Positions 22,301 through 33,319 of a stretch of 64,000 bases of DNA are shown here, in pieces; the first letter of the stretch is position 1; the number at the start of each line of letters is the position of its first letter. The stretch comes from Lineus longissimus (lineage: Eukaryota > Nemertea > Pilidiophora > Heteronemertea > Lineidae): positions 18,025,808 through 18,089,807 of the forward strand of contig NC_088315.1 in assembly GCF_910592395.1 (NCBI RefSeq), written 5' to 3'. Made by a program: the position numbers and the translations under genes. The notes under the pieces were generated by a model. It saw only the letters and a program-made list of their open reading frames with translations. It made no database searches and had not been told where the DNA came from.

Positions 22301-24536
22301 GGCTACCTTTTTAATGCGTTTCCTGTCAGATATTTAACGATCAACTTAAAGGTTAACCACAACAATTGACCTTCACAATACAATGGTGGTTAGCGGGAAC
22401 CCTTTAGCCAGCGGTTCTTGGAACCCCTTTAGCCAGATGTTCTTGGAACGGGTACCGGGTTATGTAATAGTGTGAGTCATTCAGTACACTCATGATAAGC
22501 GTGGGCGGATTGTATAATTCTGGCCCATTAACCTGAATAAGCTGCGCGAGTGCCGAGGAATGAGTGAGTCATTAGCCTCTATGAGCAATTGCAACAGGTG
22601 GTCGCTCACACTTTCAGTGCCTCCTCTCTGAGCATCGGAACTTAAAACAAGATGTGGGTCTTTTCAAATCATTTTCAAAGCTAGAAAACGTTTGGACAGT
22701 GACCGAATATCACTCCCTACTTCTTGATGGATTCATCTTTCTTGGTTTAAACACTTCTTTTACATCAACGAAACCAATCTAAACTTGAGATGGACTGGCT
22801 ACTTCATCATCCTCGAGACTTAACAAATTGTCCCTGCCCAAAAGTGTTATCAATCATTATTCTTATGTTTCTTGTCCACTCTTCCAGCATCAAAACTTGA
22901 AGATCCAAACCAGAACACACCCATTCCCAAACCAAATCTCATGTACCTGAACATGGACCAGCGGAAGGTGCTCCAAGAGCTGACTCCGGCTGACAGCAAG
23001 GTGCCAATCCCTGTGCCAATGTCTGTACCCTCGCCTGTCTCCAGCCTGGGCAGCATGTCCCCACCAGCCAGGAGTCCACCACTGGATTCCTCCTACGACT
23101 CCGGGAGCTTCTGCTCCATCAGTAGCTGTGGTTCCGAGGACGAGGCCGACACCGGGAACAGTAGGCCCAGCATCCACCTGTGGCAGTTCTTGAAGGAGTT
23201 GCTTATGCAGCCACAGTTCTATGGGAACTGTATCCGGTGGCTTGATAGAAAGAATGGTGAGTTGAATTTATAGTAAGGCAAGCTCTGATTTCAAGAAGGT
23301 GTTGCTTCCTAGAGTTCAAGTAATTATCAACACAAAACTTTTTTTACTCTCTGGCTACTAAGTGCTGTGCAGAGGCATTTGTTGACATAATTTTGGATCA
23401 TCAGATGAATCGCTTCAGCATCTGTCAACTTGAGATTAGGAGTGTTTTAAATCGCTCAGTTTATGTAGGGAGCATTCTGTAGGGTCTCATGTGTTGACTA
23501 GACCCCCGAGACAGTCCATTCCTCCTCCTATCCATACCTCTTTCATGGGTGAGGATGTGACCGATCCACTGCGCCCAGAGTGTAGAGTTGCATGACAGTC
23601 GGCTGGACCAATCTTTGGAATACCATGTCAATGACCTGTGGGGTTCTGATCGATAATTTGTTAAGGCTGTATATAGGCCTATATTGTGTCATGCAGCAAG
23701 CCAATCTTGATAAAAAGATGCATTGGATAATATCTCTAATGACTAGTGGGTTGTGTTTTGACTGAAACACTTTTTACATATCATGTTGGGATTAATGTAA
23801 ATTGCAACCACAACAATACTTCTTAGAAGAGCTGTCGTAAACATGTTTGTATGGCCTACATGTGAGTGTAAACAAACCCTTAAAAAATTGGGGAGTGAGA
23901 TTGTAAACAAGTTCAATAACGTTATGATAGGAATGTACGATGCCCAAGAGCAAATGTTATTGAGATCGCACGAAGTTACCTTGAATCATGTCAGATCAAT
24001 ATGAACTCTCCCTCACGTTATTGACCCCACTCCTAAAACACCCTTTAGCCTCAACAAACTTCAGCCCTCCCAATCTATCATCCCTTGTTGGGGGATAAGG
24101 GGCATTCTCCTTCATTGATGCAGTTCCACATTGCCACGATGACTCTGAAAAACGACGCTGGTACTTTGCAGTAAGCATACTTTGGCGCAGTGATATTCAT
24201 GTGGTGAGGCGGTCTTACTGGTCCAACATGGAAGCCTATCCTTGCAGAGAGAATATGTTTGGATCCTATGTCTGCTTTGGAGAATGCACAATGTCCATTG
24301 GAATCTTTTGCTCTTCATCTTCTTACGTTCCTCCTCCTCCTCTCTTTCCAGGTGTTTTCAAGATTGAAGACTCAGCACGAGTTGCCCGCCTCTGGGGCAA
24401 GCGCAAGAACCGTCCTGCCATGAACTATGACAAGCTCAGTCGTTCCATCCGCCAATACTACAAGAAGGGCATCATCAAAAAGACGGAGAACTCCAAACGT
24501 CTTGTTTACAGATTCTGTCATCCATATTTGTTGTAG
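19360..24536 (+). CDS. SPDEF: SPDEF/PDEF-like ETS transcription factor (whole spliced CDS)
   Basis: Five coding segments, 19360-19392, 20606-21242, 21945-22142, 22888-23256 and 24352-24536, give 473 residues. All introns are GT..AG, with phases 0,1,1,1. Residues about 205-292 form a PNT/SAM domain ([18 protein letters not shown]). Residues about 386-470 form the ETS DNA-binding domain ([10 protein letters not shown], then [20 protein letters not shown], ending [10 protein letters not shown]). SIRQYYKKG in place of the usual ALRYYY is characteristic of the SPDEF/Ets98B subfamily. It is a nuclear regulator binding GGA-core sites, known in epithelial/secretory and neural contexts in other animals. 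Residues 38-44 are an Asn run. Two SUMO consensus sites, IKQE (115-118) and IKVE (171-174), lie in the acidic N-terminal half. It is longer than the vertebrate protein (about 335 residues), mainly from N-terminal and PNT-ETS linker sequence. Confidence 0.93.
19440..19740. repeat. Diverged tandem repeat in SPDEF intron 2
   Basis: Blocks like ATCATCTGTGTTACAATGTA followed by gttggcatttgaagt recur about five times at loose spacing of 50-70 bp. Low sequence identity marks an old array. Confidence 0.55.
20290..20475. repeat. GTTAATGATAC repeat in SPDEF intron 2
   Basis: Scattered units of aagttaatgata plus accaaaattggcatt. The same word dominates the array in the next intron (21287-21560), so the two are related. 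Confidence 0.6.
20606..21242 (+). CDS. SPDEF: SPDEF-like exon: acidic N-terminal region
   Basis: The acceptor is ...CATTGCAG|GTACCTG and the donor GCTG|GTAAGTG. It encodes residues 12-223 and the first base of codon 224. It contains the Asn run, the two SUMO motifs, acidic stretches ([15 protein letters not shown]) and, at the end, the first PNT helix ([18 protein letters not shown]), which resembles the same helix of vertebrate SPDEF. Upstream bases in this frame are intronic. Confidence 0.9.
21287..21560. repeat. About 31-bp tandem array in SPDEF intron 3
   Basis: The unit is close to TTTGGTGTTGAAGTTAATGA followed by TATTTGGCAAA, about eight copies, most alike in the centre (21330-21470). 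It begins only about 45 bp after the exon donor. Confidence 0.9.
21945..22142 (+). CDS. SPDEF: SPDEF-like exon: PNT/SAM domain core
   Basis: The acceptor is TCTTCAACAG|AGCCG and the donor GAATG|GTGAGT. It encodes residues 224-289. [20 protein letters not shown] and RKRSPEAG...LFAHLDIW align by eye with the PNT domain of SPDEF proteins, a protein-interaction fold. Intron phase 1 on both sides lets the exon be skipped without a frameshift (198 nt). Confidence 0.92.
22143..22887. other. SPDEF-like intron 4
   Basis: Intron of 745 bp with a donor GTGAGT and a pyrimidine-rich acceptor (CCACTCTTCCAG). No repeats or genes are recognised within it. Confidence 0.7.
22888..23256 (+). CDS. SPDEF: SPDEF-like exon: linker and start of ETS domain
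   Basis: Encodes residues 290-412. A Pro/Ser-rich linker ([16 protein letters not shown] and onward) is followed by a Ser/Asp/Glu patch ([12 protein letters not shown]) and then by [20 protein letters not shown], the first helix of the ETS fold. The donor AATG|GTGAGT splits the ETS domain after RKNG. Confidence 0.92.
23257..24351. other. SPDEF-like intron 5, within the ETS domain
   Basis: 1,095 bp, ending in a long pyrimidine tract (CTCCTCCTCCTCTCTTTCCAG). Open frames run into the last exon but have no recognisable sequence before 24352. No repeat family was seen. Confidence 0.75.
24352..24536 (+). CDS. SPDEF: SPDEF-like last exon: ETS recognition helix
   Basis: Encodes residues 414-473 plus stop [23 protein letters not shown] leads into the recognition helix ([20 protein letters not shown]), whose arginines contact the GGA core in known ETS structures. 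It ends YRFCHPYLL. This exon alone is close to diagnostic for the SPDEF subfamily. Confidence 0.95.
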
Positions 24537-24639
24537 ATGTAGATGCAGACAACATGACGCGACATTAGTGCCATCTAGGAGTGGAAAGGGGAACTAACAT
24601 CCAGGAGCAAACTTTGGCTTGCCATTGAAGAGTGGAACT

Positions 24640-24870
24640 TTTGAAATCTGCATTAGGAATCTGATCTGATGAACTGATTGAATCTGCATTAAAAATCCGA
24701 TGAATTGATTGAATCTGCATTAAAACTCTGCTAAACTGATTGAATCTGCATTAACAATATGATGAACTGATTGAATCTGAATTCAAAATCTGATGAACTG
24801 GTCCAATTGCATTAAAAATCTGATGAATTGATTGAATCTGCATTAAAAATCTGATGAATCGATTAAGGTT
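24640..24870. repeat. About 31-bp array just after the SPDEF-like stop
   Basis: The unit is close to GAATCTGCATTAAAAATCTG followed by ATGAATTGATT, about seven imperfect copies. Isolated units of the same word occur at about 25703, 26884 and 27425, so the repeat is spread through the probable 3' UTR. Confidence 0.9.
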
Positions 24871-27800
24871 AACAATACCATTGATTAAGTTTGAGTAACA
24901 TAACACTTCTTCCAGTGTCCTGTTTGGTCCAACCTTGGATAAATTTACGGACAGGATGTCTGTTTCTGTTTGTTCTTTTTCTGGGCCATTCCAAAATGGC
25001 CGCAAGTGTCAAGTTCTCGAGATAAGGTGCTATGGCTGGGCATTGTTTTCATTTATGTTCATGTTTCATTCACCATACTTCACGATTCCACCCAAAGCTT
25101 GCTGGAAGTCCCTTGTACATCTTACATAGACGAATGTACATAATGGTTGGTTCTAGCTAACTTTTGGTGGAATGCTTTTTTTGTATATTTTGCATAGAGT
25201 AACCCACAGAAGAACAGTATTTTTAAATGTGTAGTTAGTTTTTTTGCCGACAGGAGTGCTTTGAGTGCATCTTTTGCTTGACCTTGGGGTCTGACCTTGA
25301 GGCTTGACCTTGACCTTCGATGCTGCAAAATAGCGTAGGCCATTTTTCTCTTTTGTTCTTTTTTTACTGCTGCTTCTTTCTAGTCAATTATTTACGGCAT
25401 TTGACGTTGTTCCCTTGAAAAGGGATAAGCACAAACTTGACTTATAACAACAACCAAAAAATCAGTGCAGAATATATCGAAAATGTTCTCTTTCTTTGAG
25501 CCTTGTTAGGGTGAAACCTACTTCTCCTTAATTCTAAAGCCTTTGGGTATCCCTTAGCATTGACGAAGACAGTTCACCTATTCTCACAGCAGCTTGATTG
25601 AAATATTAAAAAGATGATTGTGGTCTTAAATGGAACTAAAAATGATATTTGTGGTCGAATTTTTATAACTTTTCATGATTGTAGTCTTGATCAATTTTAG
25701 ATACATCTGCATTAAATCTCAAGTTCACTTTGTAAGAAACGTTCACATTTCTTATCAATGCTTTGGGACATATAGCTCAAATTGGGGTTTTTATTTTTTT
25801 CTTTAAGATGAAGCTGATGGTTGATATGTATAAAATAGATTAGGTGATGACTTAGACCTGATGTTCCAATGAATGGAATGACATTGTCTTAGAGATTTTA
25901 CACACTATAGTGTACATTATCTCTTGCTTCTGCGATTACCGTTGAAAGAAGTCAATTGATTAAATTGTGAGATGGAACTCTCTAAATTGTGGGGTTTTTT
26001 TAAAAATCTGCACCCTGTATTGTTATTTTGGACATATCCTGTTCAATATGAAATCTTCCGGCCATTGGAAATAAAATGATTGAAAACTGCCTGTTCTATG
26101 ATGATAAGGGAAAAGAGCCAGTATGTTTGTACAGTAACACACACATGTTATGTAATAGATTAAAATTGAATATTTTTATATCATCCGATTAAAAACTGTG
26201 ATTAGCAATTACCAGCAGAAACGAAATGTGATTCTTTTTGGACAGTTTATTTTGAAGAAGTGCCAAGCACCTTCGTTTTCGTCCAATTTTAGGCTCAGTT
26301 TCCTTTTTGGTCTGACATTGACGCACAGAGAACTTTCGAGTGTAAATTTCATTGATGAGTTTGTAAATTTCATTCGGTCATTTTGAGGCATTAAATCGAT
26401 TTTTGAAACCTGTTTAGACTTAAACACCCAGTGAAGTTGTAGTTTTAAATCTTTGGCATTAAATTTGAGTTTAGAAATATTCACATGGTATAATTTTAGT
26501 TCTAAATGCATTGCCTATTCCTCGAGGTGTATTAGTATTTTTGACACTGATTTTATGATAACTTTTGGATTAGTGATTGTGTTTTGAAGATGGGGACTCT
26601 GTTCGTCTAGAGTTGTTAAATCACTGTAACTATGCAGTTGTTGTTAGATGTACAAAAGTGGGAAATGTGGTTTTAAACAAGAAGTTGATTTTCATCTCTT
26701 GCTGTTAGTTCAGAATGCCGTCTTTAGGGACGAGGTTAGAAATCACCCATTATCTGTCAGTTAAGAAAGATCATATTTTGTATGATCTTTTGTATGAAAG
26801 AGAGCTGTTGAGTTAGAAAGCTATATGGTTAGATATATTGATATCTCCATAAACTGATGATTATGGTCAAATGAATTGGACCATCTGCAATAAAAATCTG
26901 ACGATTGTAGTGCAATATGTATATTGTTACATAATTTTGTTTTCTTAACCATACAGCTTTTTACCTTGGCATCTCCTTTATAATCTTAAACTTTCATATT
27001 GACAACCTACTTCAAACTCAGTTGACTATCTTCATGTTGTTAAAACCCTCTTAATGTTGCCCAGCGTTAAAAATGAACTGTACCTCATCGAATATAGATC
27101 AAGTTGGAGAGCAGGACAGCCCTAAGGCTGGCATCTCTTTCAAATAGTTAAACTGTCCTTTACTCACCAAATCTTTGTGAGGTATTAATTGTTATGAATT
27201 GACAAATCCTGTTACTGTCTCGTAATGCCGGACAAAAAAGTCAGAAGCATTTGTTCAGAGACGGATGTGAAAAAAAATGGTTGTGTCTTTTTGTTAGTTT
27301 TATACATTGTTGTTCTTTTGAAGCGATTTTTTAATACAATCTGCATCCTAGTGTCATAAAAACTATGTAGATTTCTCTTTTCTTCTTTGAAAGAAGCCAT
27401 TGACAAAAGTCTGTACAACGAATCGCCATCTGCATTAAAAATCTGATGATAAAGTCTGGTCGAAAAAATCGCTTCAATTTAATCAGCAATGTTTGGGAAC
27501 CACTGATGAGAACAGAAATTGTATGGAAAGAATACTTCAGGGTAATAGTTTGAAAGTTTGTTAAGTCCTGACTTGCTTGTCTGACATTTTTAAAGGCAAG
27601 GTGCACGCACTTTCAAAATTATAAGTTAATTCTAACACAGACGTTTTAACTTGATTATTTTGAGATCCTGGTGTAAATTGTCGCCAAACTTTTTCTTTTA
27701 ATTGTGTTCGCCTTAAAATCTGTTTGCAGACGCCATCAGGTTTTGTAAACAAGTATACTCATTGACCTGTCCTGATTAGATCGACATAAGGCATGTTTCA

Positions 27801-28234
27801 AGTGTGTATTTCAACTTCTCAAGTGTTTTGCAAGTGCGTGCACCCTGTTTTACAATTAATCATCATCAGAGATTCTTCAGTGTCTACTTATATACTGCCT
27901 CGAGTTAAGATTAGAGAAGGCCATAGTACATGAAGTGTTTCAAATTACATTGTACATTTACATGTATGTGCTTTCACTTCTATAACTTTAGCTGGAGACG
28001 AGACTCAGATTTGTATCTGTCTAGATTTCGCTTTAATGAGGTCAATTGTGCTGTTATTGTGTTTTTCAATTAATAATTGGCAATAAATGTTGAGATTATA
28101 AAGAGTTTGACTGATTTTGGCAGCAAAACCAAAGTTTTGTAAATAGAGACCCACTGCACTTTGTAAATATATTGTACTATAGAATAGGCTACTGCTATTT
28201 TATACGATGTCCCTACGTTTTGTATGCATCGATA

Positions 28235-28240
28235 AATAAA
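28235..28240 (+). terminator. Candidate distal poly(A) signal
   Basis: AATAAA in the context GATAAATAAAAGTATTTTTATA at the end of the T-rich region. No cDNA is available to confirm it. The proximal candidate is 26070-26075. Confidence 0.4.
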
Positions 28241-28307
28241 AGTATTTTTATATAAGATAATGAAATCTAAACACTGTTTTGTTGAATTTTATGAGTAAGG
28301 TAAGGTG

Positions 28308-28440
28308 GTATTATAGCTGCAGTACAATTGTACAATTATTATAGCTGCAGTACAATTGTACAATCATTATAGCTGCAGTACAATTGTACAATTATTATAG
28401 CTGCAGTACAATTGTACAATTATTATAGCTGCAGTACGAT
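28308..28440. repeat. 28-bp tandem array made of palindromes
   Basis: The unit is ATTATAGCTGCAGTACAATT followed by GTACAATT, five copies, nearly identical. Each contains the palindrome GTACAATTGTAC and AGCTGCAG. The last unit runs into a stem-loop, TTTTCTACACTG...CAGTGTAGAAAA (28440-28473). Confidence 0.9.
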
Positions 28441-28473
28441 TTTCTACACTGTAGTCCCTGCAGTGTAGAAAAT

Positions 28474-29500
28474 AACTAACAGTACACATTTATAATTGTA
28501 CGGTATAGATGCTATGATTCTATTACCTTTCCTTATATTCTCGCCGTCCTTGGATGACAAACGTGGATATGGATGGGATGAACTTCAACATCCCTTGTTG
28601 GTCATTCTTGGTCATACCATAAGGTAATAGCACCATAAATAATGAATGACTAGCACCTTTATGGTCTTATCAATTTATGGTATCATCTGATTTCTATTTT
28701 GGCTTCCTTCCTTGACCGCAACTGCTTTCCCCTCTCACAGCTCTCTGACCAGAACTTCCCAATAATTTGAACCAAAGAGCAGCCATAATTATCAATATTA
28801 AGGCGCCAACTTCGAATCAATATTTTCCAGCTGTGGTCCGCCCCAAAACCATCATGTTGCAATAACACATTTCGGAGATACTTGTTACTGCTGGCGCTTA
28901 TTCTCGCCCACGGACCATTAATATTGATAATGGCAATTTTGAAAATGATACCCCTCTCCTCTACTTCGAACACCCAAGGCCAATTGTATAATTGGGTTCG
29001 TTTTAAAGTACATTCCAAGTCCTACATACCTCAACCAAGCCCATCAAAGAGCGAACTCACTCACCGTAGGGGAGAGGTTTGCAAATATAAAACAACTCTT
29101 GACTTTTCTTGGAAGGTACCTAATCGGTTCTATATAAAGACTAAAGTATAATGAAATATTAGAAGAAAAAAATGACGCGAATGCTTGTCCAAATGGACAT
29201 GTTATTCGGGATAACTAATAGCCGATCTTTCAATGTATAACTTGTTTGAATGGTGTTTTTATCTTGCGGTTTTTCGTCGAAAGCGATGAGTTGCACTCAC
29301 AGCACAGGAAATAGGTGACAGGTTACACATTCCAAACAAAACATAGTTCTCCTACACCCGAAGGTTCGTTGCCCATGTACTGGGCCAACCCATCTGGCCC
29401 GCACAGCCCGTATAGTACAAATGCCTGGATAAAAGGTGAAAAACAATTCTTTGAAATCTTCGCGTGACTAAAGTGATTCCGAGAACATTAACACAGGTTT
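28474..29500. other. Intergenic, no gene recognised
   Basis: A - strand frame of 111 codons (28683-29018) and a + strand frame of 89 codons (28882-29151) overlap and lack any known domain. ATTATCAATATTAA at about 28789 is inverted near 28918 (TTAATATTGATAAT), so part may be another inverted-repeat element. Confidence 0.4.
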
Positions 29501-29640
29501 GCTCTGAGGCACCAGCAAAGCACAGGAGCCGCGCACGTGCAGGTGCTGCCTGGCGCCATGTTGAATCGGGGTTTGAAAATTCCCGCCTCCAGAAGCGCAC
29601 AAAATCCTTTGCGGCCCACCGCAACGCCTCACTACGGTAT
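29500..29640. promoter_or_regulatory. CpG-rich promoter-like patch
   Basis: A GC-rich island in AT-rich DNA, with GCGCACGTGC (E-box core), GGCGCCATGTTG (YY1-like, - strand AACATGGCGCC), TTCCCGCC (E2F-like) and TATAAATAG near 29637-29645. No convincing exon follows on either strand, and the LINE tail begins right beside it. Possible orphan or lost promoter. Confidence 0.3.
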
Positions 29641-29644
29641 AAAT

Positions 29645-30290
29645 AGATTCAATTCAATTCAATTCAATTCAATTTATTGCACAACTATCAAAGGATACAG
29701 ACAGTATGGCAGTACACATAGGACAAATACAATACACACAAAGATTTATTTTTTTTAATTACATGTATATGGCTGTTAAAAGTATTATAAAACCATAATC
29801 AATTGTTAAAACATAGTCATTGCTCCTGAAGAGCTGTTTGCTTTCTTCAAAGGTCTTACAGATAAAAATAGCAGTGTCTAAAATAATCTTGCTGTCAGTA
29901 CTACTCAATGTAGAAATAGAATCCATATTTGAAAAAAGCTGACTAACTTTATAAAAATTGATAAAAATGAGATATTTGTCTCTTAGTTTGTTGATAGATG
30001 GACATCGTGCAAAAAAATGAATCTCATCCTCGACTACAATACACCCAAAAGGACAAAGACGAGACCAGAATGTCTACCTTTTTCGATGAGTTGGTTAAGG
30101 AATAGAGACCACAAATCATGAAATTCGCGTGATACTTCCTTGATTCTTTTCTCTTTATCCATAAAATGATTCTGTATATGATTTATAAATCACATCCTCG
30201 GACTCTGAATGTGCACTGACCTTATCAAAAAGATATTCGCATTGTCTAGGTGTACAGTTATTATTGATTTATACATAAGTACAATAAAAC
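29645..30290 (-). pseudogene. LINE (non-LTR retrotransposon) 3' end, frameshifted
   Basis: Reading the - strand, 30060 down to about 29757 gives CPFGCIVVEDEIHFFARCPS then SINKLRDKYL, the Cys/His knuckle and following helix typical of the C-terminus of LINE ORF2 proteins. A stop TAA follows at about 29756-29758. A TAG lies just upstream in that frame, while a neighbouring frame reads LIEKGRHSGLV, also typical of the same region, so there is a frameshift near 30050-30070. The 3' UTR ends GTGCAATAAA plus a (TTGAA)n tail at 29645-29675, a usual tail of LINEs. It is 5'-truncated and dead. Clade not assigned. Confidence 0.75.
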
Positions 30291-30767
30291 CTTATAAAGT
30301 GGGTAGCACCCCTCCCCCCCCCGGCGTTTTCGGCGGAGATCGATGATATTTAACGGCACCTCTCCCCAAGAAGCAAAGTCTTAGAACCCCCCCCCCTCCT
30401 CCCCCGCCACCGGTGCCCGGAAAACGCAAGTTTTGGCCCAAGTGGGTGAGCTCCGCCAGACCCCCTCGTTTCCATGACCGCATCTTCGGTCCTTTCTCTG
30501 GTTGAGGCTTGGCCCCTACCCTCCGTGGACATAGCTTTGCCACAAATTACAATGACAAAGGTGGCCTAGTACAAAGACGCCAATAATATCCGTATTACCT
30601 TGATTATAGGACATGATGAGGCATCAACCACTACACTACGGACGCATTGGACTGCCTCGTTCCGTCCCCATAAGGAGATGATGAAATGGACTGCATGGGA
30701 GTCCACCAGACATACAATTTATCCCCCCCCCCCCCCCCGGCCATGAAACCCATCCATTCTTGATGCC
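30291..30767. other. Intergenic with poly-C tracts
   Basis: C-runs lie near 30310, 30389 and 30723. The 83- and 60-codon frames on the - strand are G/C-run artefacts. No gene. Confidence 0.5.
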
Positions 30768-30900
30768 AAGCCGGTGTAAAGTTTGAAATGAACTAGGATA
30801 GAATGTCCGGGGAACAACAGATTCTATTATTGATCACGCCCTGGAACCATCCAGAATGTCACACGTTCTAAACCGGCTGTCACACGCTTTCAGGCCAGAG
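30768..30900. mobile_element. MITE fragment with CCGGTGTAA end
   Basis: GCCGGTGTAAAGTTTGAAAT followed by aggatagaatgtccggggaac matches the left part of 32811-32979. The copy is incomplete at the right, ending near aaccggctgtcac. Confidence 0.65.
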
Positions 30901-31659
30901 ACCTCTATTGAAACCTGTGTACATTACGTGTACATTGTTGTGCATAAGTTTTGGTAAAAAAAGTACTCATTGGACCAATCAATCTGCACAAAATTTTATA
31001 TGTGTCAAGAAGAACCCTTTGCCAATAGCATAATAAAGTTTTAAAACATTCCAATACCGATTGCCTGAGAAAAAGAGATTTCCGTACACCATATCCATCA
31101 AAACGTCACTGGCGCATTGATATGGCCCTGTCAAAGTACAAGTTCTAAACTGACCAGTGAGACCACATTTTCTTAAATATATTATCAAAAAGCATATTTC
31201 TGTGATGGCCTGACTCTGTAGATTAAGCATCAACCACAGATTGAGAATTGATTCCACTTTGGTCCATCCCAGCCATGTATTTACCACAACTTGACATTTT
31301 GATAAGCTCTATGTGACTGAATACATGTCTCTGCCCTTCTGGTACCAATACATTTTTTCGAAACGCTCAACACTCACCGCGCCATCTTACGAATGAAAAT
31401 ACAACTAAACGTCTCACGACTTGTCCTCAGCACGAGTCACGATACCAGGGTGTTCGATCAAAGACAAAATTATTTCATTCGTACGCGATATCGCTCATGC
31501 AAAACTAAATTTGGTTGTCGTATTCGCAGTTAATGTGGCAAAGGGAAGGGATGACGGGTGACGGGTGCAGTAACCGCTGCTGCCTTGTCTGAGCAACTGC
31601 ACACGTAATCATCACTATTGTCAAACACTGCTGCTATTACGCATGAGCAAAAGACTCTT
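30901..31659. other. Intergenic, no gene recognised
   Basis: A 102-codon - strand frame (30979-31287) has no recognisable domain. No splice structure or repeat supports a gene. Confidence 0.35.
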
Positions 31660-31755
31660 ACCCTTGAAATGGGCATTCACTTCGCTTTTAAAGAGTTCTA
31701 ATTGCTAATTTACGATTTCCAGTTTGTGCCTATGGTCGACCCTTAAAATCCACAT
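31660..31755. mobile_element. Half copy of TTAA-type MITE B
   Basis: ACCCTTGAAATGGGCATTCA...GAGTTCTAATTGC...GTGCCTATGGTCGACCCTTAA matches the right arm of the MITE B elements at 38465-39018 and 59594-59812. The left half is absent. Confidence 0.7.
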
Positions 31756-32634
31756 GGTCACTGTGACAACGTGGTTGTGCCCGAGACGAATATTTACTGT
31801 AGGTCGTTTCCACAAACTTACATATTCAGTGAAGACACGAACACACACAAAAAAGAACAAAACAGAAATTATCTTTTCAAATTTTATTCGAAGCAAGAAC
31901 AATTAAAAATTTGCTAATTAACATACAATGTACAAATCATGAAAATGAACATAAATGCAGTATACTGTAATAAAAGCATATTTACGAACTCATGGAATGA
32001 AAGTTAGCTTGATGAGCAGTGATGAGCAGGCGGATAGATTCAAATTACATATAAACTTTCTGGTCACCTAAATCCCACACCCAAACTGTCCCTTCAAATC
32101 ACGTGCACTGAGCTATATGAATGCGATTTCCGTGTGCTTGCGCACTTCCGACTCGAAAAGAATCGACTCGAATCTTCCAAATTATTAAGTAAATATTAAG
32201 AAAAATCCGTACAACTATCGAAATACACATGTACATTTTTTCACTACTGGCAACATTGATATACATATGTACACATAAGCTATATTGTCTTCGTTCACAT
32301 TTGAGTAACTTACTTTACTATATAGGCCTACCTGTACCAACATTCAGTGATACACATAGGCTAACTACACAAAGTACACCCAGTAATTAAAATGTAATCT
32401 CGTTCTTTAGATTCACAATTACAACACAAATGTTTGGCGAAAAAGATGATAAATGGTAATGGAATTTAAGTAAACAGGTTTTGAACTGGTTGAGCACAGA
32501 GAGTTGTAAAAGAAGAAGATATCGAAGAGACCAATGGAAACAAGGCCAAAACGCAAATCTGGATAACCTCGGCCCCCATGAAACAAGCATTGGGTGTAAA
32601 GATGCTAAATCAGAACTGAATGACAGGACAGAGC
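31756..32634. other. Intergenic, no gene recognised
   Basis: AT-rich spacer. Small ORFs only. Confidence 0.4.
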
Positions 32635-32980
32635 CGGTGTAATATATGTGAGTGTTTCCCGTGTGTGAGTGTTTCCCCTCATTGTTTGGGAACGCTCAAA
32701 AATAGATTGACAAGTTTTTCTGTGTATCCCCCCTATTGAAAAGTCGTGGTCTCTCTAGCTGCCTATTGTTTGGAAACACTGACACATGGGGAACAACCAC
32801 AGATGTTACACCGGTGTAGAAGTTTAAAATGTCCTAGGACAGAATGCCCGGGAAACAAAGGATTCTATTATGCGCTTCAATCTCTGAGCTATTGACGGTC
32901 AGGGTCTCTATAGAACCATATTGCAGAATACAATAGGGCCGGACACTTTTTCCAGGGGGACCTTTTTGTACTGTTACACC
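32635..32980. mobile_element. Two abutting CCGGTGTAA MITEs
   Basis: 32640-32820 is a half-palindrome copy of the element at 1-455 (same run GAACGCTCAAAAATAGATTG). It ends GTTACACCGGTGTA, and at that point the second element (GTGTAGAAGTTTAAAATG..., to CTGTTACACCGGT at about 32979) begins. The shared ACCGGT palindrome at the junction suggests the two families use the same terminal sequence, or that one inserted at the end of the other. Confidence 0.75.
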
Positions 32981-33319
32981 GGTCTTACAGTGCATTTACA
33001 GTAGAATTCGCCTAGTGCAGCGCTCAGCACTGATGACTGAGCTCAGAGACGTGTGCGAGGGGACGAGCATACGACTGACTCTGGTATTCGAGGATGGATT
33101 CAACTGGATCAGCCATCTTTATCCGAGTTCCGGAATCCTCCTTTGGTAGTTTTTAAGCATTAACGTAACTTTAGCCTATCTTTATGCAACATTATTATTG
33201 ATACATGGTTCACACTTGGATATACTTAGTACATGGTTCGCACTTAGAACTTGACCTTTGAATGAATGATATAAATCATTACCAATGCCCTTCAACGCTA
33301 GAATTTGGAGACTTTGCCT
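32981..33319. other. 3' flank of HSP70
   Basis: Short AT-rich region downstream of the HSP70 stop on the - strand. ATTAAA overlaps the stop codon itself. No clear AATAAA on the - strand was found close by, so the mRNA end is not determined. Confidence 0.4.

Larger units (their letters stand above)
24537..28260 (+). other. Likely long 3' UTR / 3' flank of SPDEF-like gene
   Basis: No open frame of note. It is strongly AT-rich with the transcribed strand T-rich. AATAAA occurs at 26070-26075 and again at 28235-28240, either of which could end the mRNA. Extent is inferred only from these signals and the absence of another gene. Confidence 0.4.

Noticed and set aside
22890-23177. 95- and 68-codon - strand frames over the SPDEF exon
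   Set aside because: Reverse frames of the Pro/Ser-rich linker exon; the + strand is clearly coding.
30979-31287. 102-codon - strand frame
   Set aside because: No recognised family, no promoter and no exon-like boundaries.
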